NCBI RefSeq assembly: GCF_009730915.1
Contig: NC_052486.1
Span: 23,341,589 to 23,405,588 of the forward strand
Length of the DNA: 64,000 nucleotides
Source of the DNA: Dioscorea cayenensis subsp. rotundata
Lineage: Eukaryota > Streptophyta > Magnoliopsida > Dioscoreales > Dioscoreaceae
Direction: 5' to 3'
In this document: piece by piece, positions 28,251 to 41,830 of the stretch
Layout: each line of letters starts with the position of its first letter
Numbering within the stretch: the first letter of the stretch is position 1
Made by a program: the position numbers and the translations under genes
The notes under the pieces: model-generated
What the model saw: the letters and a program-made list of their open reading frames with translations, nothing else
What the model was told of the DNA's origin: nothing
The model's database searches: none

Positions 28251-29684
28251 GGATTATTGATGTTGTAATGTTGGAAAAACAATGAACATTTTGATTGATT
28301 TGTTCACCTACCATTGGACCATGATTGTTCACTCATTTATATACATCAAGAATGCATGTAATTTTTTGTGTTTTAATTATTATAGTTTGATGAGATATGC
28401 TTTAATTGAAGGACAAGTACAAACTAAGAAAAAACACTGTGTTGAGTTTGATTTAAGTGTTTGACAACAAAGAGTTTGTGTTTGTTGTGTTTGATCATTA
28501 ATGTATATATATATATATATATATTTGATTTTGAAAGTGAAGATTAATAATGTGGTTTAGTGATGAAGGGTCCCTCAAAGTGTTAAAAAGCTGAAGTTAA
28601 GTGCTCAAAGTAATAATATGAAAAAGTTAGGTTTGTTATTTTTATAGAAAAAAGATTGAGAAGATCTTTATGGCAGATGACAAAAAATTGATCTTCATAG
28701 ACACACCACACCATCAATAAAAGGCTTATTAAACTTTATGGGAGCAAGTGACAAATTAATAATTAAAAAAATACATTCCAAAAAAAGTATCAAAGAAGAA
28801 GAAGAAATATAAAGATAAACTTGTAAAGAAAAATATAAACACTAATTAAGAAGACTCACTAATCACTATCACAAATGAACTTGAAAATATATATATATAT
28901 ATATATATTATACAAAATATATATATATATATATATATATGGTATTGCAGCTATTGCTAAACATGAAAAGGTAGCTGCTAACTTTCCATTCCATCCACAT
29001 AAGAATTTGGGCACAATGAAAAAGGAAAAAGGAGAGAGAGAGAGAGAATGTGAGAGAAAAGGGCTAAAGGCAATGGATTAGAAAATTAGGGTTTGGGAAG
29101 AGGGGTCAAATCTAAAGGGGTGTGGGAATTTTAGGGTTCATGGTATGGAAAACACATGTACAACCAACCCATCTTTCACAATCAAAAAAAGAAGATTTTT
29201 AGTCTTATGGGAAGCATTATTTATATATGCTTTCTTTTTTTAAATTTTTGTTAGATATATATATATATATATATATATGAACTTCCATTCTTCAACATAT
29301 TAAAAAGCATATCCTCTCTCTAATTATATATATAATCTTTCATTAACTAAAATAAGATGCTCATGTGATACACAATGCATTCTGATCAAGAGAAATTTAA
29401 AACTCTAATAGATGAAGTAAAATTTTTATTTACAATTATAAGTCTAAATTTATATTCTTATATATATATTTGGTTAATCAATGACCGACCGAGTGATGCA
29501 AATTTTGGAAGTTTTATTAAAAGACAGTTTTTTAACATGTGCTTTTTTTTCCCGAACATAATTTTTCGAACTCAAAATTATTTACTTGAATTAAATGACT
29601 CACTTGGTCTAACATCTTTTAGTATATTTTTACATAATTCAAACATCCCTTTAATTATACCAAATATATATATATTAATTATAC

Positions 29685-29717
<33 letters not shown>

Positions 29718-29914
29718 CGATGCGTCCTCTAAAGAGTCTAGGGGAGTACCATGATATCTAATACAGTGCTCAATAATATCTCACTTGTGAAATAACACAG
29801 TAACTAACTATAAACTTTACTCACAACTTCTACAAATAATAACCGATAAATCACGATCTTATTACTGCCCATCAAACATCTCTAAATTTTAAAAAATTAA
29901 ATACTCACCCCAAA

Positions 29915-29948
<34 letters not shown>

Positions 29949-30231
29949 TTGGTCCCAACTTGATTAACTGACTAATAAGCAATTAAGGTGGTGCAATTAG
30001 AGACCAAAATATATCAGTCTTTCTAGATATTCCCATATGAGTCTAGAGAGAGATAGATGCATAGATAGTAAGAGAGTGGAAGTAAAGCTAGTGTCATTAT
30101 CTAACTTCCCCCAAAGTCCCCTACTTCCCCTTCAAACAAGCAAGAAACCCACAACTTTCACTTCCCACACACCCACCACTATTTCCTCCTCCAACATTTT
30201 TACCACTCACAATTCCTTCTCTTTCTCTAAC

Positions 30232-30264
<33 letters not shown>

Positions 30265-30463
30265 CTCACAATACAACTCTTTTCCTTCCATCTAAAACTC
30301 TTCTCCACCTCACCCACATACTCATCTCTCACATCATACATACATTTCTCTCTCTCTCTCTCTCTCTTTCTACAACCACAAGAACAATAAACTCCATAAT
30401 AATCACCACCTCCACCTCCATCACCACCATTAACAATAACCTTGCTAGCTAGGGTTTGCAAAA
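28251..30463. other. Promoter and leader of the KANADI gene, rich in microsatellites
   Basis: Long (TA)n tracts lie at about 28503-28524, 28888-28940, 29256-29278, 29672-29716 and 29917-29945. The leader (from about 30030) contains (CAA)n at 30233-30264, (CT)n at 30348-30367 and a 117-codon upstream frame (30037-30390). That frame is low complexity and probably not translated to a functional product. Confidence 0.5.
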
Positions 30464-30922
30464 ATGGAGTTGTTCCCTGCTCAACCAGACCTCTCACTTC
30501 AGATCAGTCCTCCAAGCACCAAACCATCCTCAAACTGGTCAAGAAGAGACCATCCTCATGAAGACTTGCCCTTTGGCTTTTGGAAGACAACCACCACCAC
30601 CTCCTCCACCACCCTTCTTCTTCATGACTCAAACCCTAATACCACCTCCATCTTTGACCTCACTTTGTCCAACAACACTCCCCCACCTCCTCCTCCTCCT
30701 CCTCCACATCCTGTTCCTACTCTTCCTTCACTTCCTTCACTTCCTTCTTCTATGTCCAACACTACTATCCACCCTTCTTCATACTACTCTGAACCTTTTC
30801 ACCATTCAGACCTTTCATCCATGAGACCCATCAGAGGTATTCCTCTCTACCAACACCCTTCTTCTTTTCCTTTTCTCCATCACCACCACCATCATCATCA
30901 ACTGCAGCAGCAGCAACAACAG

Positions 30923-30953
<31 letters not shown>

Positions 30954-32390
30954 ATCATTTGTGTGATTCTTCTTCAAGCACTGCAAGGCCAAGATATATA
31001 TCCAGGTTTCCGGCCAAGCGCAGCGTTCGTGCGCCGAGGATGCGTTGGACTACCACTCTTCATGCCCGTTTTGTTCATGCAGTTGAGTTGTTAGGAGGCC
31101 ATGAAAGTATGAATCCCCCTCACTTTCTTATTTTCTTTTTCTCATGATTTTTCAAAATATATATATTTATATATATTATTTGTTTCTGAATCCCTTTTTG
31201 TTTTGTTTTTAAAGGGGCTACACCAAAGTCTGTTCTTGAGCTCATGGATGTGAAAGATCTGACTTTGGCTCATGTTAAATCTCATCTTCAGGTAAAGATT
31301 CTTCTTCACACTAAATCAATAGCCTTGTTTTTCCTTTTCTTTTCATGCTTCTTCTTTTTCTTTTCATGCTTCTTCATGTAAAATCCCATCCTTTCTTGAG
31401 ATTTGAGTTGTTAGTTTGCTAGCTAGTGTTCTTCTCACCTTTGAATTCTTTGAAGAAAAACATGGGAAATGTAACTCTCTCTCTCTCTCTCTCTCTTCTC
31501 TCTCATCTCTTTTCTTCTCTTCTTTTTTATATACATATATTTTTTAAAAAAATTTTGGTTGTGATTTCATTAATACCATTTCTTCTCTTGCTCTTTCTCT
31601 ATTCTCTATCTCTCTGTGGAATAATGAAGCTTGTTGTTGTGGTAGCTAAGTAAGCAGCAGTGTGGGGTGAAGAGTGAAGTTTAGTAGAATGAGACATCAT
31701 GATTTCTTAATTATATGTAAATGCTCTTGGATCTATGAATCAGAAGCCAATTATTGAATTATACAAAAACCCATGCAATGGCAATACAGATTACAGACAC
31801 AAACAAAAGAATGCTTAGATATATGTGCATTGTTTTCTTTTGGAAGACCAATTGATATACATGTTGGCCAATGAACTCCCATTTGGTACATTCCAAGTTG
31901 TTGAAATGCCGTGCACTTGGTCTGGTTTCTTTATTTCTCAATTTCCATTTGCCACTCTCTATTAATTGTTTGCTTGTGGAATCATGTTACTTGTTCTCAT
32001 TTCACTGTTCTCATTGTTTCAGATGTATAGGACAGTGAAGACAACTGATAGACCACCAGCATCTTCAGGTAATTAAATTCAGAATTATTATTCATTTGTC
32101 TCATCAATTCTCATCTCCTATATAATTAATATAACTCTTCTTCATATAAATTAAATTAATATGTGTTTTACTATATATATATTTTTTTTTGTTATAGGAC
32201 AATCCGACGGGTTTGAGAACGGATCGGCCGGGGAGGTTTCCGATGATAACTTGGTTGAGCTTCATCAAAACACTAGACCAGAATTATCAGTGCAACAAGG
32301 AAGATCAAATGCACCAAATGGCACAATTTCTGGTGGTTTATGGAGTAACTCTTCAAGGTAATAGATATAACACAATGCTTTTAATTATTA

Positions 32391-32440
<50 letters not shown>

Positions 32441-33442
32441 AGGAGAAGAAGAAGAAGAAGAAGAAGAAGAAAGTGAGTCCATTTGCAAATTAAGAAATGC
32501 AACAAATTCTAGCATTGATGGTCACTTTAGGCTGATAAAGTGTTTTGCTCTTCTCTCCCTTCAATATCAATGTCCATGCAAGTGCTCACAAAAAGCAAAT
32601 GAGATCATAGCTTTGTTCCATCTGTCTAGGATATAGTAAGCATTCAAACTTCATCATACTTCAATGATCCTCTCTGCTGTTAGTTTTCTTTTCTTTTATT
32701 ATTATTATAAGAAAACAATATAAGAATAGTAATAGCAATAGCAATAGGAACAGTAGTACTACCTTCTCTCTCTCTCTTTTTTTTTTTATTTTTTATTTTT
32801 GTTTCAGAGTTCAAGAAATAGGAGGACCATTTGAAGGAACAAAACCTGAATGAAAAGTGGGGGTCCCTCAAATAAGGGGGGGTAAAATTATAGTGGAAAA
32901 GTTAAAGGCTTCTGAAACTTCATAGTGTTTCTTCTTATGAGTAATGGCCTATCACATGGGACTAAGGTCCCTTTAGTTCAATAAAATCAGAAGATGATAA
33001 AGCTACCAAACAATGAAAGATGACTTTCTTTTTTCTCAATTTTGCTTTTTTATTTTTTATTTTTTTGTTGGTGTTCTGCATGGACTTCCACTTATGCATG
33101 AGCACATGTTCTTTGTTTATTTCTTTTGCAGTAGAGGAGCTTGGCTTATAGACAAACAAGTAGTGACTTTGCCATCATTTGAGGTGTGCTTTTAAGCTTA
33201 ATTCTTTCAAATTATCAAACTATTATTTTGTATGATAATTATATTATTATTATTATTATATAAATTACAAAGCATATATAGCATTGCATTGAATTGAAGT
33301 GTTAAGTGATAATAATTAATCATTGCAGAAGGATGCGGAGTCGAAAAGCTATGAATTGATATCGGAATTGAACACGTCATGCCTATCGGAAACAAGCTCG
33401 AAGAAGCTGAATCTTGAGTTCACTTTGGGAACTCCACATTGA
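30464..33442 (+). CDS. KAN2-like: KANADI GARP-type transcription factor (KAN2-like)
   Basis: Nuclear GARP (MYB-like) protein that specifies abaxial identity and organ polarity, usually as a repressor. Exons: 30464-31106, 31215-31291, 32023-32068, 32198-32357, 33132-33183, 33329-33442, giving 363 residues in phase. The N terminus MELFPAQPDLSLQISPP holds the LSLQI motif of the family, then PFGFWK. A proline run, seven histidines and a long glutamine run come next (codons CAG/CAA, 30902-30950). The GARP domain is at about residues 184-250 (RAPRMRWTTTLHARFVHAVE, then ELMDVKDLTLAHVKSHLQMY). The C terminus KKLNLEFTLGTPH is a family hallmark. Intron 2 is long (731 bases). A (TA)n block follows exon 4. 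Assignment to KAN2 rather than KAN1 or KAN3 relies on the neighbouring RCD1-like gene and remains inference. Confidence 0.95.
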
Positions 33443-33906
33443 TAGAAATAATCAATGTGGGTTTTAATTAATTTGTTCGGCTTTTTCTCTTTTCATTGGA
33501 TGGTGATCAAGAGAATCAAATGCTCACCATGGAATTAAATAGCACAAAGAGATGATAAAAGAGAGGAGGACAAGGAGGCACTGATGCAGCAAAGAGGAAA
33601 ACAAATTAAAGGAAGCATTGAAAAAAGAAAGAGATGAAGTGATGAACAATGTGCATGAGTGTGTGTAAAAGCAAACATGTCAAAGCTTAAGAGAGAAAGA
33701 GAAAGAGCCAAAGGCAATATGTTCTTCTACAAAACCACATGAAGATGGATTTGTTGATTCAAAGTGTTTTTTACTGTCAAAAAGCATGCAAAAGGGATAC
33801 CCAGTGCTGATAACTCCATAGTTCACTTGCATGTGCACATGGCTTTGCTTTCTAGTTTCCCAACAAAGAGAAAAAGATATATATTTATATATATATATAT
33901 TTTTAT

Positions 33907-33971
<65 letters not shown>

Positions 33972-34505
33972 GGTAATGTAAGCACAATTAAAAGCATTCA
34001 TTTGCTTTAATGGTAATGGATTCTTGGTGCTTTTCTCAGGCCTTAAAACAATAGCCTTTCTTTTACTTTCATTCATGTCATTCTCTATGAACTTTCAAAT
34101 CATCAAACTAATAATAACAATAATAATACTGATAATAATGCAAAAGAAAGATGGAGTTATATTCATTTAAAAACTATGGAATATAATTAAAGTTGTCATT
34201 TATGCATGGCAGAGATTAAATATCAAGACTTTGTAGCCACAATAATGGACTCTCTTTGCAGTACTTAATCAGAAAGGAAAAAGAACAAAAGATAGAAGCT
34301 AAGAGAGAGATAGCTCTGTGAGAAACAAAATGGTTTGTTTCTTTCTCTCATTAGTCCTAACCATTCTTTCATTCAAAACTCAGCTTTATCCTTCTTCATT
34401 TATTTATTCATATCTTACCTTTTTTTTTCCTTTACTTTTATCACAGTAATTAGATAATACATACATACATACATATATATATATATATATTTATAAATGT
34501 AAAGG

Positions 34506-34543
<38 letters not shown>

Positions 34544-34643
34544 AAAAAGGGATCTTTTGCAGGTGAAGCTTTTAATGGAGGAGCAGAGAGACACAGGAGT
34601 TTCTGTTTCTTTCTGACTTGAAAAAACACACAAACATACACAA

Positions 34644-34674
<31 letters not shown>

Positions 34675-36138
34675 GAGAGAGAGAAAGAGAAAGAGAGAAG
34701 TGACTCTTTGTTTTTATGTATATTATTTTGGAATGATTACTCTATGATAGAGTGAGTCTTCTCTTGTTTCTCTCTCTCTCTCTTTCTCTTTCTCTTTCTC
34801 TTTCTCTATATATGACTCTCTAGAATCTATTCAGACTATGGACCCCTTGAAATTGACTCCTCTTTCTCATCCTTTGTTTTCACCAACCTCACCTCCTCCC
34901 TTTTTAGTTTATAGTTTATAGTTTATAGTTTATACTTTATAGTTTATACTACTACTGTTACTTTGCCACCTTTCTTTATTTTTTTTATTTTTTTGTTTTT
35001 TAACCACATCTCTCACTTTGTGTGTCTCTGTAAATATAAGAGGTAATTATTAATTTACACATGGAATTAACACTTTCAAATTTTAGTTTTATTTAATTTA
35101 ATAACATGCTTTTAGTTGTTTTTAGAATGTAAATCTTTTATTTATGTGTAATATTTTAGTAAATGAAAAGTGATATTTTTAGTTTACAATGCCACCTATG
35201 CTCTAGTAAATGAGAACAGTAAGTTTATTTTAACATGTGATTATATATGTAAAGTAAATTCCCTCTCTATGTTTTAGAATTTGAAAAGATTTGTTTGTGT
35301 GAATGTTTGACATGTTGTTCAAAGAATTCAACATGTGGGATATGAACAATCTAATCCAACTGCTTTCATCCTTATTAAGACAAATTTTATTAATTAATAA
35401 ATTAATTAATTAGAGAAAAAAGTTTATATTTTTTTAAAAAAATAAAAATGAATAAACCACTGATTTGTTAAAATAGAGAAGAATGAAAATAAGAAGAGCA
35501 ACAGAAAAGTCAAAAGAAATGTACATTTTCAACTAATAAGAAATCTAACAATTTTGGTTTTTACTTTTTTTATCTTGAATTTTAATTTTTAATAAATAAC
35601 TTTTCAATTTTATTTTAGTCACGCGAGAATAACGCGGGAGAGAAATGTGAGAGAGAGAGAGAGAAAACGGTACAATATTCGGTAAGCCGTGAGCAGCGGG
35701 GGAAGGAGAAGATCAGAGATGAGAGTAGATCAAGGCCGTCCATCAACATCAACATGTGCACGTGTCAGTCAGTGATTGTGTTGTCATTCTGTAGTAGTAC
35801 CATCTTCCCGGCGAGGAGTAAGGAAGGGTAAAATGGGAATTTCAAAGAGAGCAAAAGAAAAAAAAAAAGGTAAAATAAATAAATAAAATAAAATAGAAAA
35901 ATGGTGAAATGAGTGGAATATGATTGGATGATGGGGCTGCCCGCGGGCAGAACGGGCAGGCTTTTGGGGGTCGGGAAATGGGCCGGGTTCCTGATGGTGA
36001 CCCGACCCGAACCGGGTCCGCGTGGTGGTCACTGTCCCCGCCCGTCATTCAAGGCTATTGTTAAGTTTGTCCCCACTTCACCTCTCTCTCTCTCTCTCTC
36101 ATCTCACATCTCAACCCCACCATTCACAAACAATATTA

Positions 36139-36176
<38 letters not shown>

Positions 36177-37259
36177 TGGGAAAAAAAATAGTTTTAATGT
36201 ATATATATGTATGTACATAATGTTAGCTGTTTGTACTGTGAAACACTCTGAATGTTTGTCCTATGGTTGAAAATTCTAAGTGGTATAAATTTAATGAGAT
36301 TATTATTATTATTATGTTTTGTTGGGTTTTTTTATTTAGTTAAATTTTGTTAACAAGGATCTCTGCTGTTGGTCATTTTAATAATTAAATTGGTTTCATG
36401 ATAAAATGATTGGTAAATTTGATGAAAAAAGAGAACATAAACAACAGTTTCCAACTCACATAATCCAAAAGTTTAAATTTCATATGTGACCCTGTATTTT
36501 TAAGTGTGCATTCTCAGAGATGGATCTAAATCTATTATAATAGTTTTTTCTCTTGAAATGGCTGGATTGATTTCTTGAAGGTATCCTCACAATTGTGAAT
36601 TCTCTGATTTATACTTATAAGTAGAAGAATTGCAAGAAAAATTAGGGTTTAGTGAGTGAAAAAAAAAACCTTTGTTCTTGAATTGCAGAGTACTTTCTCA
36701 ACTTCTGAATAGTTAGTGCTCCAGTTCAGTTGCAATCAGCAAAACCTGCAACTCAGAAAGGAAACAGAAACAAGCAGGAAAAACAAACCAACAACTAAAA
36801 AAAAACTTATATATAAAAAATGAACACAGTAAGAATGCTTTACCTCAGAGTGAAGATTACAAAACATAGTTCACAATTAACATCAATGCTATACTCACAT
36901 CACTATCAGGAAAAATAAGATCAATCTCAAATTAACCACATTTGATAGATTATAGAAAAATGTCACCTGACTCTTCTTGAGGACTTGCTCAACCTTAATG
37001 TACAACTCTTGGCATACATCTGCACATATAGAAGAAGACTATCGACGAAGAGCGGAAAATTAAGTAATTAAAAGTCAGTCAACATTAAACATAATATTTA
37101 TGGAATAGCTCCATTGTTTATCCACCTTGTTGAACTACATATTATAAGTGACAATACTGAGAGTAGGAAAAAACACAATGCACCCATATCACAATACCTA
37201 TGATGATTGCTCAAGTTTACAAGGAGCTCAACTCACACAGTTACATCTATCATTAGAAA
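33443..37259. other. Intergenic DNA between KANADI and the RCD1-like gene
   Basis: The KANADI 3' UTR is followed by simple repeats: (TA)n then (GA)n at 33909-33968, (GA)n at 34509-34540, (CA)n at 34640-34668, (CT)n at 34770-34790 and four copies of TTTATAGT near 34909-34945. A GC-rich island at 35930-36050 (GGGCCGGG and CCCGACCCG type) has open frames on both strands but no recognisable product. 36600-37259 is probably 3' UTR or downstream flank of the RCD1-like gene. Confidence 0.5.
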
Positions 37260-40200
37260 CTAAGGTTTGGCTTCAGACTTGTACCATGGTTTTGGTGTTT
37301 CGCTCTTTGCCATTGGTGGTAGCTGCAAGTTAAAAGGAGAAATGACTCAGAAGCATGAAAAACATGTCAATATGTTGAGCTCTTGAAAACCCCTATTTAG
37401 GCAAGAGACTCATCTTAAACCATAAAAAAATGAAAAAGAAACAAATGACACTCCAACACAGAAACAACAGATGCAGACCAGACCGCAAAGCATACACAGA
37501 TAGTAGCATAACAGCATAAGATTATAAAGATAAAATAATAATAATAACTAAGAAAAAAATTCTAGAGAAAATAAGAGTGTCAATGTCCATAAATGGAGAA
37601 AGTTTGAATAAATCCTAGTCTAGCATTTATTCAGGTGAATAGACATTCAAATGAGGTTAATACCCACCAATATAGAAACTAGGGACCCTACGAAAATAAG
37701 AAGCAAAAGACATAAAGAAAAGAGATCACACCTTGTGTTGAAGTCTTGTTATAGTGGATATCAAAAGCTTATCTCCAATAATCTGCCTCAACTTTTTAAC
37801 AAGGTCTATCCTGGTTATCTTCCGCCTCTGATGAAATCAAAAGAATGAGGTCAAGTATCAAAGGATAAATAAAAGGTTAATGGAAAAGATATCACTAAAT
37901 AAAAAATTCATGAAAATGAAGACTCTTCCAAAATTGCAGACCTTGAATTGTTCATACTGAGTACTAATTAAGTCCATATCTTGAGAAGGTACTTTAGTAG
38001 AAATTGCGGCAAAAAGCATTGAGAAAGGCATCCAAGGAGATGTGGGAGTTTTGGTGGCCTTTTCAGAAGCCTGAACTTTTCCCTGAAATGCCCTTGTTTG
38101 AGCTGAAAGTGATTGGCAACAGATTCCATCCTGACCATGAAAAAATGCATTTCCATTACAAAAGGGAGAAAACAACTGTTGTGTGATATGATAGCTTTGT
38201 AATGTCTTCATTTAATAATTCAACATTAGAAACTGCAAAATAAACCAACTCTAGATTTTCTCCCAGAAGTGCACAATCACCAACTATAAATTTGGATGAT
38301 CACTTTCTCTTTAAAAGCTTGGATAAGAATATGCATTTTCCTACAATGATCCTATTATTCACAACATTTTCACAGAACAAAAGTTCCAAGAAATAGACCA
38401 TTCACTGTGGGTGCATCTTAACCATTGGCCCATTGCTAATAAAATCTCAATCAGCAAATAAAATAATAATAATAATAATACACTAAATAAATAAAAAGCT
38501 GTGCTAAACAACTTGATGCTGACAGTGCTCTTCCATATCATACGAAATCAAACAGTATATAAAGCAATCCACATATGTAATTGGCAACTCAGCTTACCAG
38601 TGATGCGCTATGAGAACTAGAATTTGTGACTCCGGATATATTAGACATGCTTTCTTTGCCAACCAAAGATTCTGCAGAAACAGTGAAAAGGAAAAAAGTC
38701 AATAATTACGTCTGCAATTGTTCACTTTGCAATAACATCGCATGAAATTTAGTAACCAATCAAACGATCATCAAGAAAACTACCTTTGGCTTTAGAAGGC
38801 AATTTAAAAGTCACGACAAATTCTGGATAGATGTGTGTATCTGTATGCGTATTCCATATTATATAATGCTTTGGTTTTTGGAGATCATCAACACCACTAT
38901 CAAAACTTCCACTACTGGGCTGGGACTGTTTAGATCCAAGTTGAACAAGTTCCACATTTCCCATTATAACCCGGCATAACACCATATAAACTATACCATT
39001 TTCGTCAACCCCAGAATAACTAGCACTGAAAAGAACAATCAGTGAGGAAACCATTTTGAAGTTAACAGATTATCATCGTCACCCAGGTGAAAGGCATACT
39101 AAAATGTTTGAAGCAGCTGACCATTGAATATCAATGAAATATGCAAAAATAAAATCATTTACCTGAGGGTTGACGTGGGAGACATATCATGATGAAAGTC
39201 AGATAAGAAAGGAAAAAAAGCTCACCAGATATCAGAGCAATTAGCTGGAGCAAGATGAACACCAAGACCATACATAGGTCCGCATGCAGGCATCTTTATT
39301 TGCATGACACCCTTCAACATTACATCCTCAACAACATCCTTGGAAGAAGCAAGCCAAGCGTATCTAACATTTGCATTGCCACGACGACTTTTTGTAAGAT
39401 CAACATGCTCCTGGAAACATTTAAAGCGAACTTGGCCTATATTATCTAATAACGGGGTTCTGAATATTCCTACGATGTCCTTTGGAGCAATATATTGGCC
39501 CAAGCCCAACAACAAAATATTCTGTACAGCACTATACACATCTGGAACAGTAGCAGGCTTAGCTGACTTCTCCTGGATAGGTCCAGTGGCTAGGAGAGGA
39601 CATAATTCATTTTCACCTGTTGTTTCATAAATTTCAGCTCTTTCTTGGAAACCAGTAGATATCTCTTTGGTATGATTTCCATTGGAGATAATTGCATAAT
39701 CAGGTACTTCAGAGTTTGAGCTTTCAGCTGCACTCACAAAGACATTCTTCGTCTCAGGTTCGCGTGTCCCGTTCTGTCTACAACTCATATGAACATCATG
39801 GCCTTTATCAGAGTGAAAACATCCATTTGGTGCACAGAATTCAGAATACAATTCCGGAAAGAAGCATTTACCATGTTCATCGATCCAAGCAACTGGCTTC
39901 TGAAAACCTGTTCCCAAGTTTATTAAAACCATACTGAAAAAGTTTAGCAACAAACGCTGGCTCTCATGAATTACTTCAGTAACTGCCTTCTTTCTTTTGA
40001 AATCTTCACGAACTAAACTATTGATGCTGCTCGGAAAATCTTTCCACTCATCGTCTTGGTAAAACAGAACACGCTGTGGCAAGCCACTTTTCATAAAATT
40101 CTGGTAGTTCTGAAGCATATGTTTCTGTGAACAGCAGTAGAAACCAGCCTTCCCATCCTCAGTTGCTGCATTTCTATAACAATTTTCAGGCGATTGATCT

Positions 40201-40334
40201 AGAATCCGTTGTTGATGTCCCAACACAGGGCCGCCATCGCCATCAGTGAAGCAATCAGCAAAAATTGTTGCATGATTAACATCAGTGATAGCCTTCTTTC
40301 CATTACCCAACACCTTTACGTTCTTCAGTTCCAT
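37260..40334 (-). CDS. RCD1-like: RCD1/SRO family protein (WWE, PARP-like, RST domains)
   Basis: Nuclear stress hub of the SIMILAR TO RCD-ONE family that binds transcription factors through its RST domain. Coding exons: 39226-40334, 38784-39025, 38598-38671, 37942-38130, 37732-37827, 37260-37322, giving 590 residues, very close to Arabidopsis RCD1 as I recall it. A WWE domain lies at about residues 70-165 (VLFYQDDEWKDFPSSINSLV, KPVAWIDEHGKCFFPE). The PARP-like domain is at about 255-455 (YGLGVHLAPANCSDICASYS, KPKHYIIWNTH). RST is at about 495-570 (SPWMPFSMLFAAISTKVP, RRKITRIDLVKKLRQIIGDK). The C terminus is PPMAKSETPKPWYKSEAKP. RCD1 PARP domains are regarded as catalytically inactive. A 5' UTR intron runs from about 41675 to 40340, with a purine-rich leader exon at about 41676-41820. 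Confidence 0.95.
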
Positions 40335-41675
40335 TTTTGCTAAAAAAGGTAAACTTCAACCAGTAACTAATTCTTTTCAACAAACCGGTCTCCACGAAGC
40401 CTATTTATCTAATAGTATATACAAGTTCTATTAGTAATATACAAATTTCTCCTTGTATAGCCCAAAGAAATTCATGCTGCTGATGATGATGAAGTCAGTG
40501 AGCTGGGTAATCCTGAATAAGAACAAGATGCTTGACTTAAATACTTGATCATAAAAACCAACTCATGGAAATCGAAACAAGGCAGAACACCAAATACATG
40601 CTGGCAAAAGGCAAATATAGGCCATGCTACACAGTAGATGAAGATAGAAAACATGAATTTTTATAAAATGGAATCAAATATCCTTAACACAAAGACATAC
40701 CAAATGGAAGGCATTCTCAGCAATAAACTTAATAGTCAGATTCAGCGAAAACTCAATCAATGATGTAAACATAATTTAAAAAAAAAAAAAAACAGATAAT
40801 GAAATGAATCAAGTGAAAGAAGTTATATTTGTTTCTAACAAGAATCATTGTGCACAACCCATAGACAAGTAGAAGTAAAATTTTAGATGATGCAAAATTC
40901 AGCCAAAATACTATCAAAAGCAAGCCTCAATCTTTCCCCTTTAAATGCAACAACAAATATCAACTGCTCGGACACAATAAAAAAGGCACATATATGACTA
41001 TTCAGAACCAAGGAAACAACCAAAGTGAACAAATTACAAAAATCAAAAAGGTTTCCAAGTTGGAGGAACCAGCAACTGCAGCCAGAGTAATCCAATATGT
41101 GTTGACTTTGTGGTAGACCTAACAATTCAAAGGATTCCACTTCTTTTATATGAAAACATACATAAACAACTGAGCCAGAGTTGAACAATCATGGTAATTT
41201 TTCAGAAATCATTATAACAGAGACTAACACCAATAACAATGAAAAAGAATTAACAAATACGTCAATTGACCATAGTCTCAATAATAATAACAATTCCAAA
41301 CCATAATCCACATCTTATCAAACATACAGATTAAACTATCAATACTAAAAACTCTAGCTGAATTAAAGCATCAAAATCAAAGCATGAAAAATTAAAGCAT
41401 GTCAAGGAACAACCAAAATCCAGTTTTTAAGAACGGTATAAAAGAACAACAAAGTCAAATCTTTTTTCCTTCTAACGACTTTTCTACCCAAATCGCTTCA
41501 GAATCCACAGATCTACAACAAAATCAACAAATCAAAGCATAAAAAGCCTTGATCCGGCCAATCAAGGACCTAAAACCGATAAAACTTTATTCCCAAGAGA
41601 TCATAGGGAAAAAAAAAACACAAAAGAAAGAACAATTAGAGAAGGATAAGGAAATAGGAATCAATACCTGAGCAA

Positions 41676-41830
41676 CTCGAGATAGAAGCACTTCATGTTG
41701 GCAAGAATCAAAGGCTCTCTAGCTCTCTCGTTCCCTCTGGTTCTCTCGAGATGGAGACGGAGGAGGAGGAAGAGGAGGAGGAGGAGAGGCGCGACGGCGA
41801 GGAAGAGGCGGGCGGAAATATCAACGTCTC
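41676..41830 (-). other. Likely 5' UTR exon of the RCD1-like gene
   Basis: On the minus strand a GC-rich leader with AGATGGAGACGGAGG-type purine repeats ends in GAGTTGCTCAG before a GTATTGATTCC donor. The matching acceptor TTTTTTAG lies just before the start codon at 40334. The intervening 1.3 kb has no open coding frame. Confidence 0.55.

Noticed and set aside
30037-30390. 117-codon frame in the KANADI leader
   Set aside because: It is composed of Ser/Thr/Pro, CAA-derived and CT-derived low-complexity sequence; there is no evidence for a conserved uORF peptide.
32809-32854. Alternative KANADI last exon (VQEIGGPFEGTKPE then stop)
   Set aside because: The splice site and phase fit after exon 4, but the product would lack the conserved LEFTLG C terminus. 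The exons at 33132 and 33329 restore that end, so this is at best a minor isoform.
35784-36191. GC-rich island with overlapping frames on both strands
   Set aside because: The frames have no recognisable domain and are produced by GC-rich promoter-like sequence plus simple repeats.
41801-41815. Possible E2F site (GGCGGGCGGAAAT) at the RCD1-like leader
   Set aside because: The reverse reads TTTCCGCCC, which does not match TTTSSCGC.
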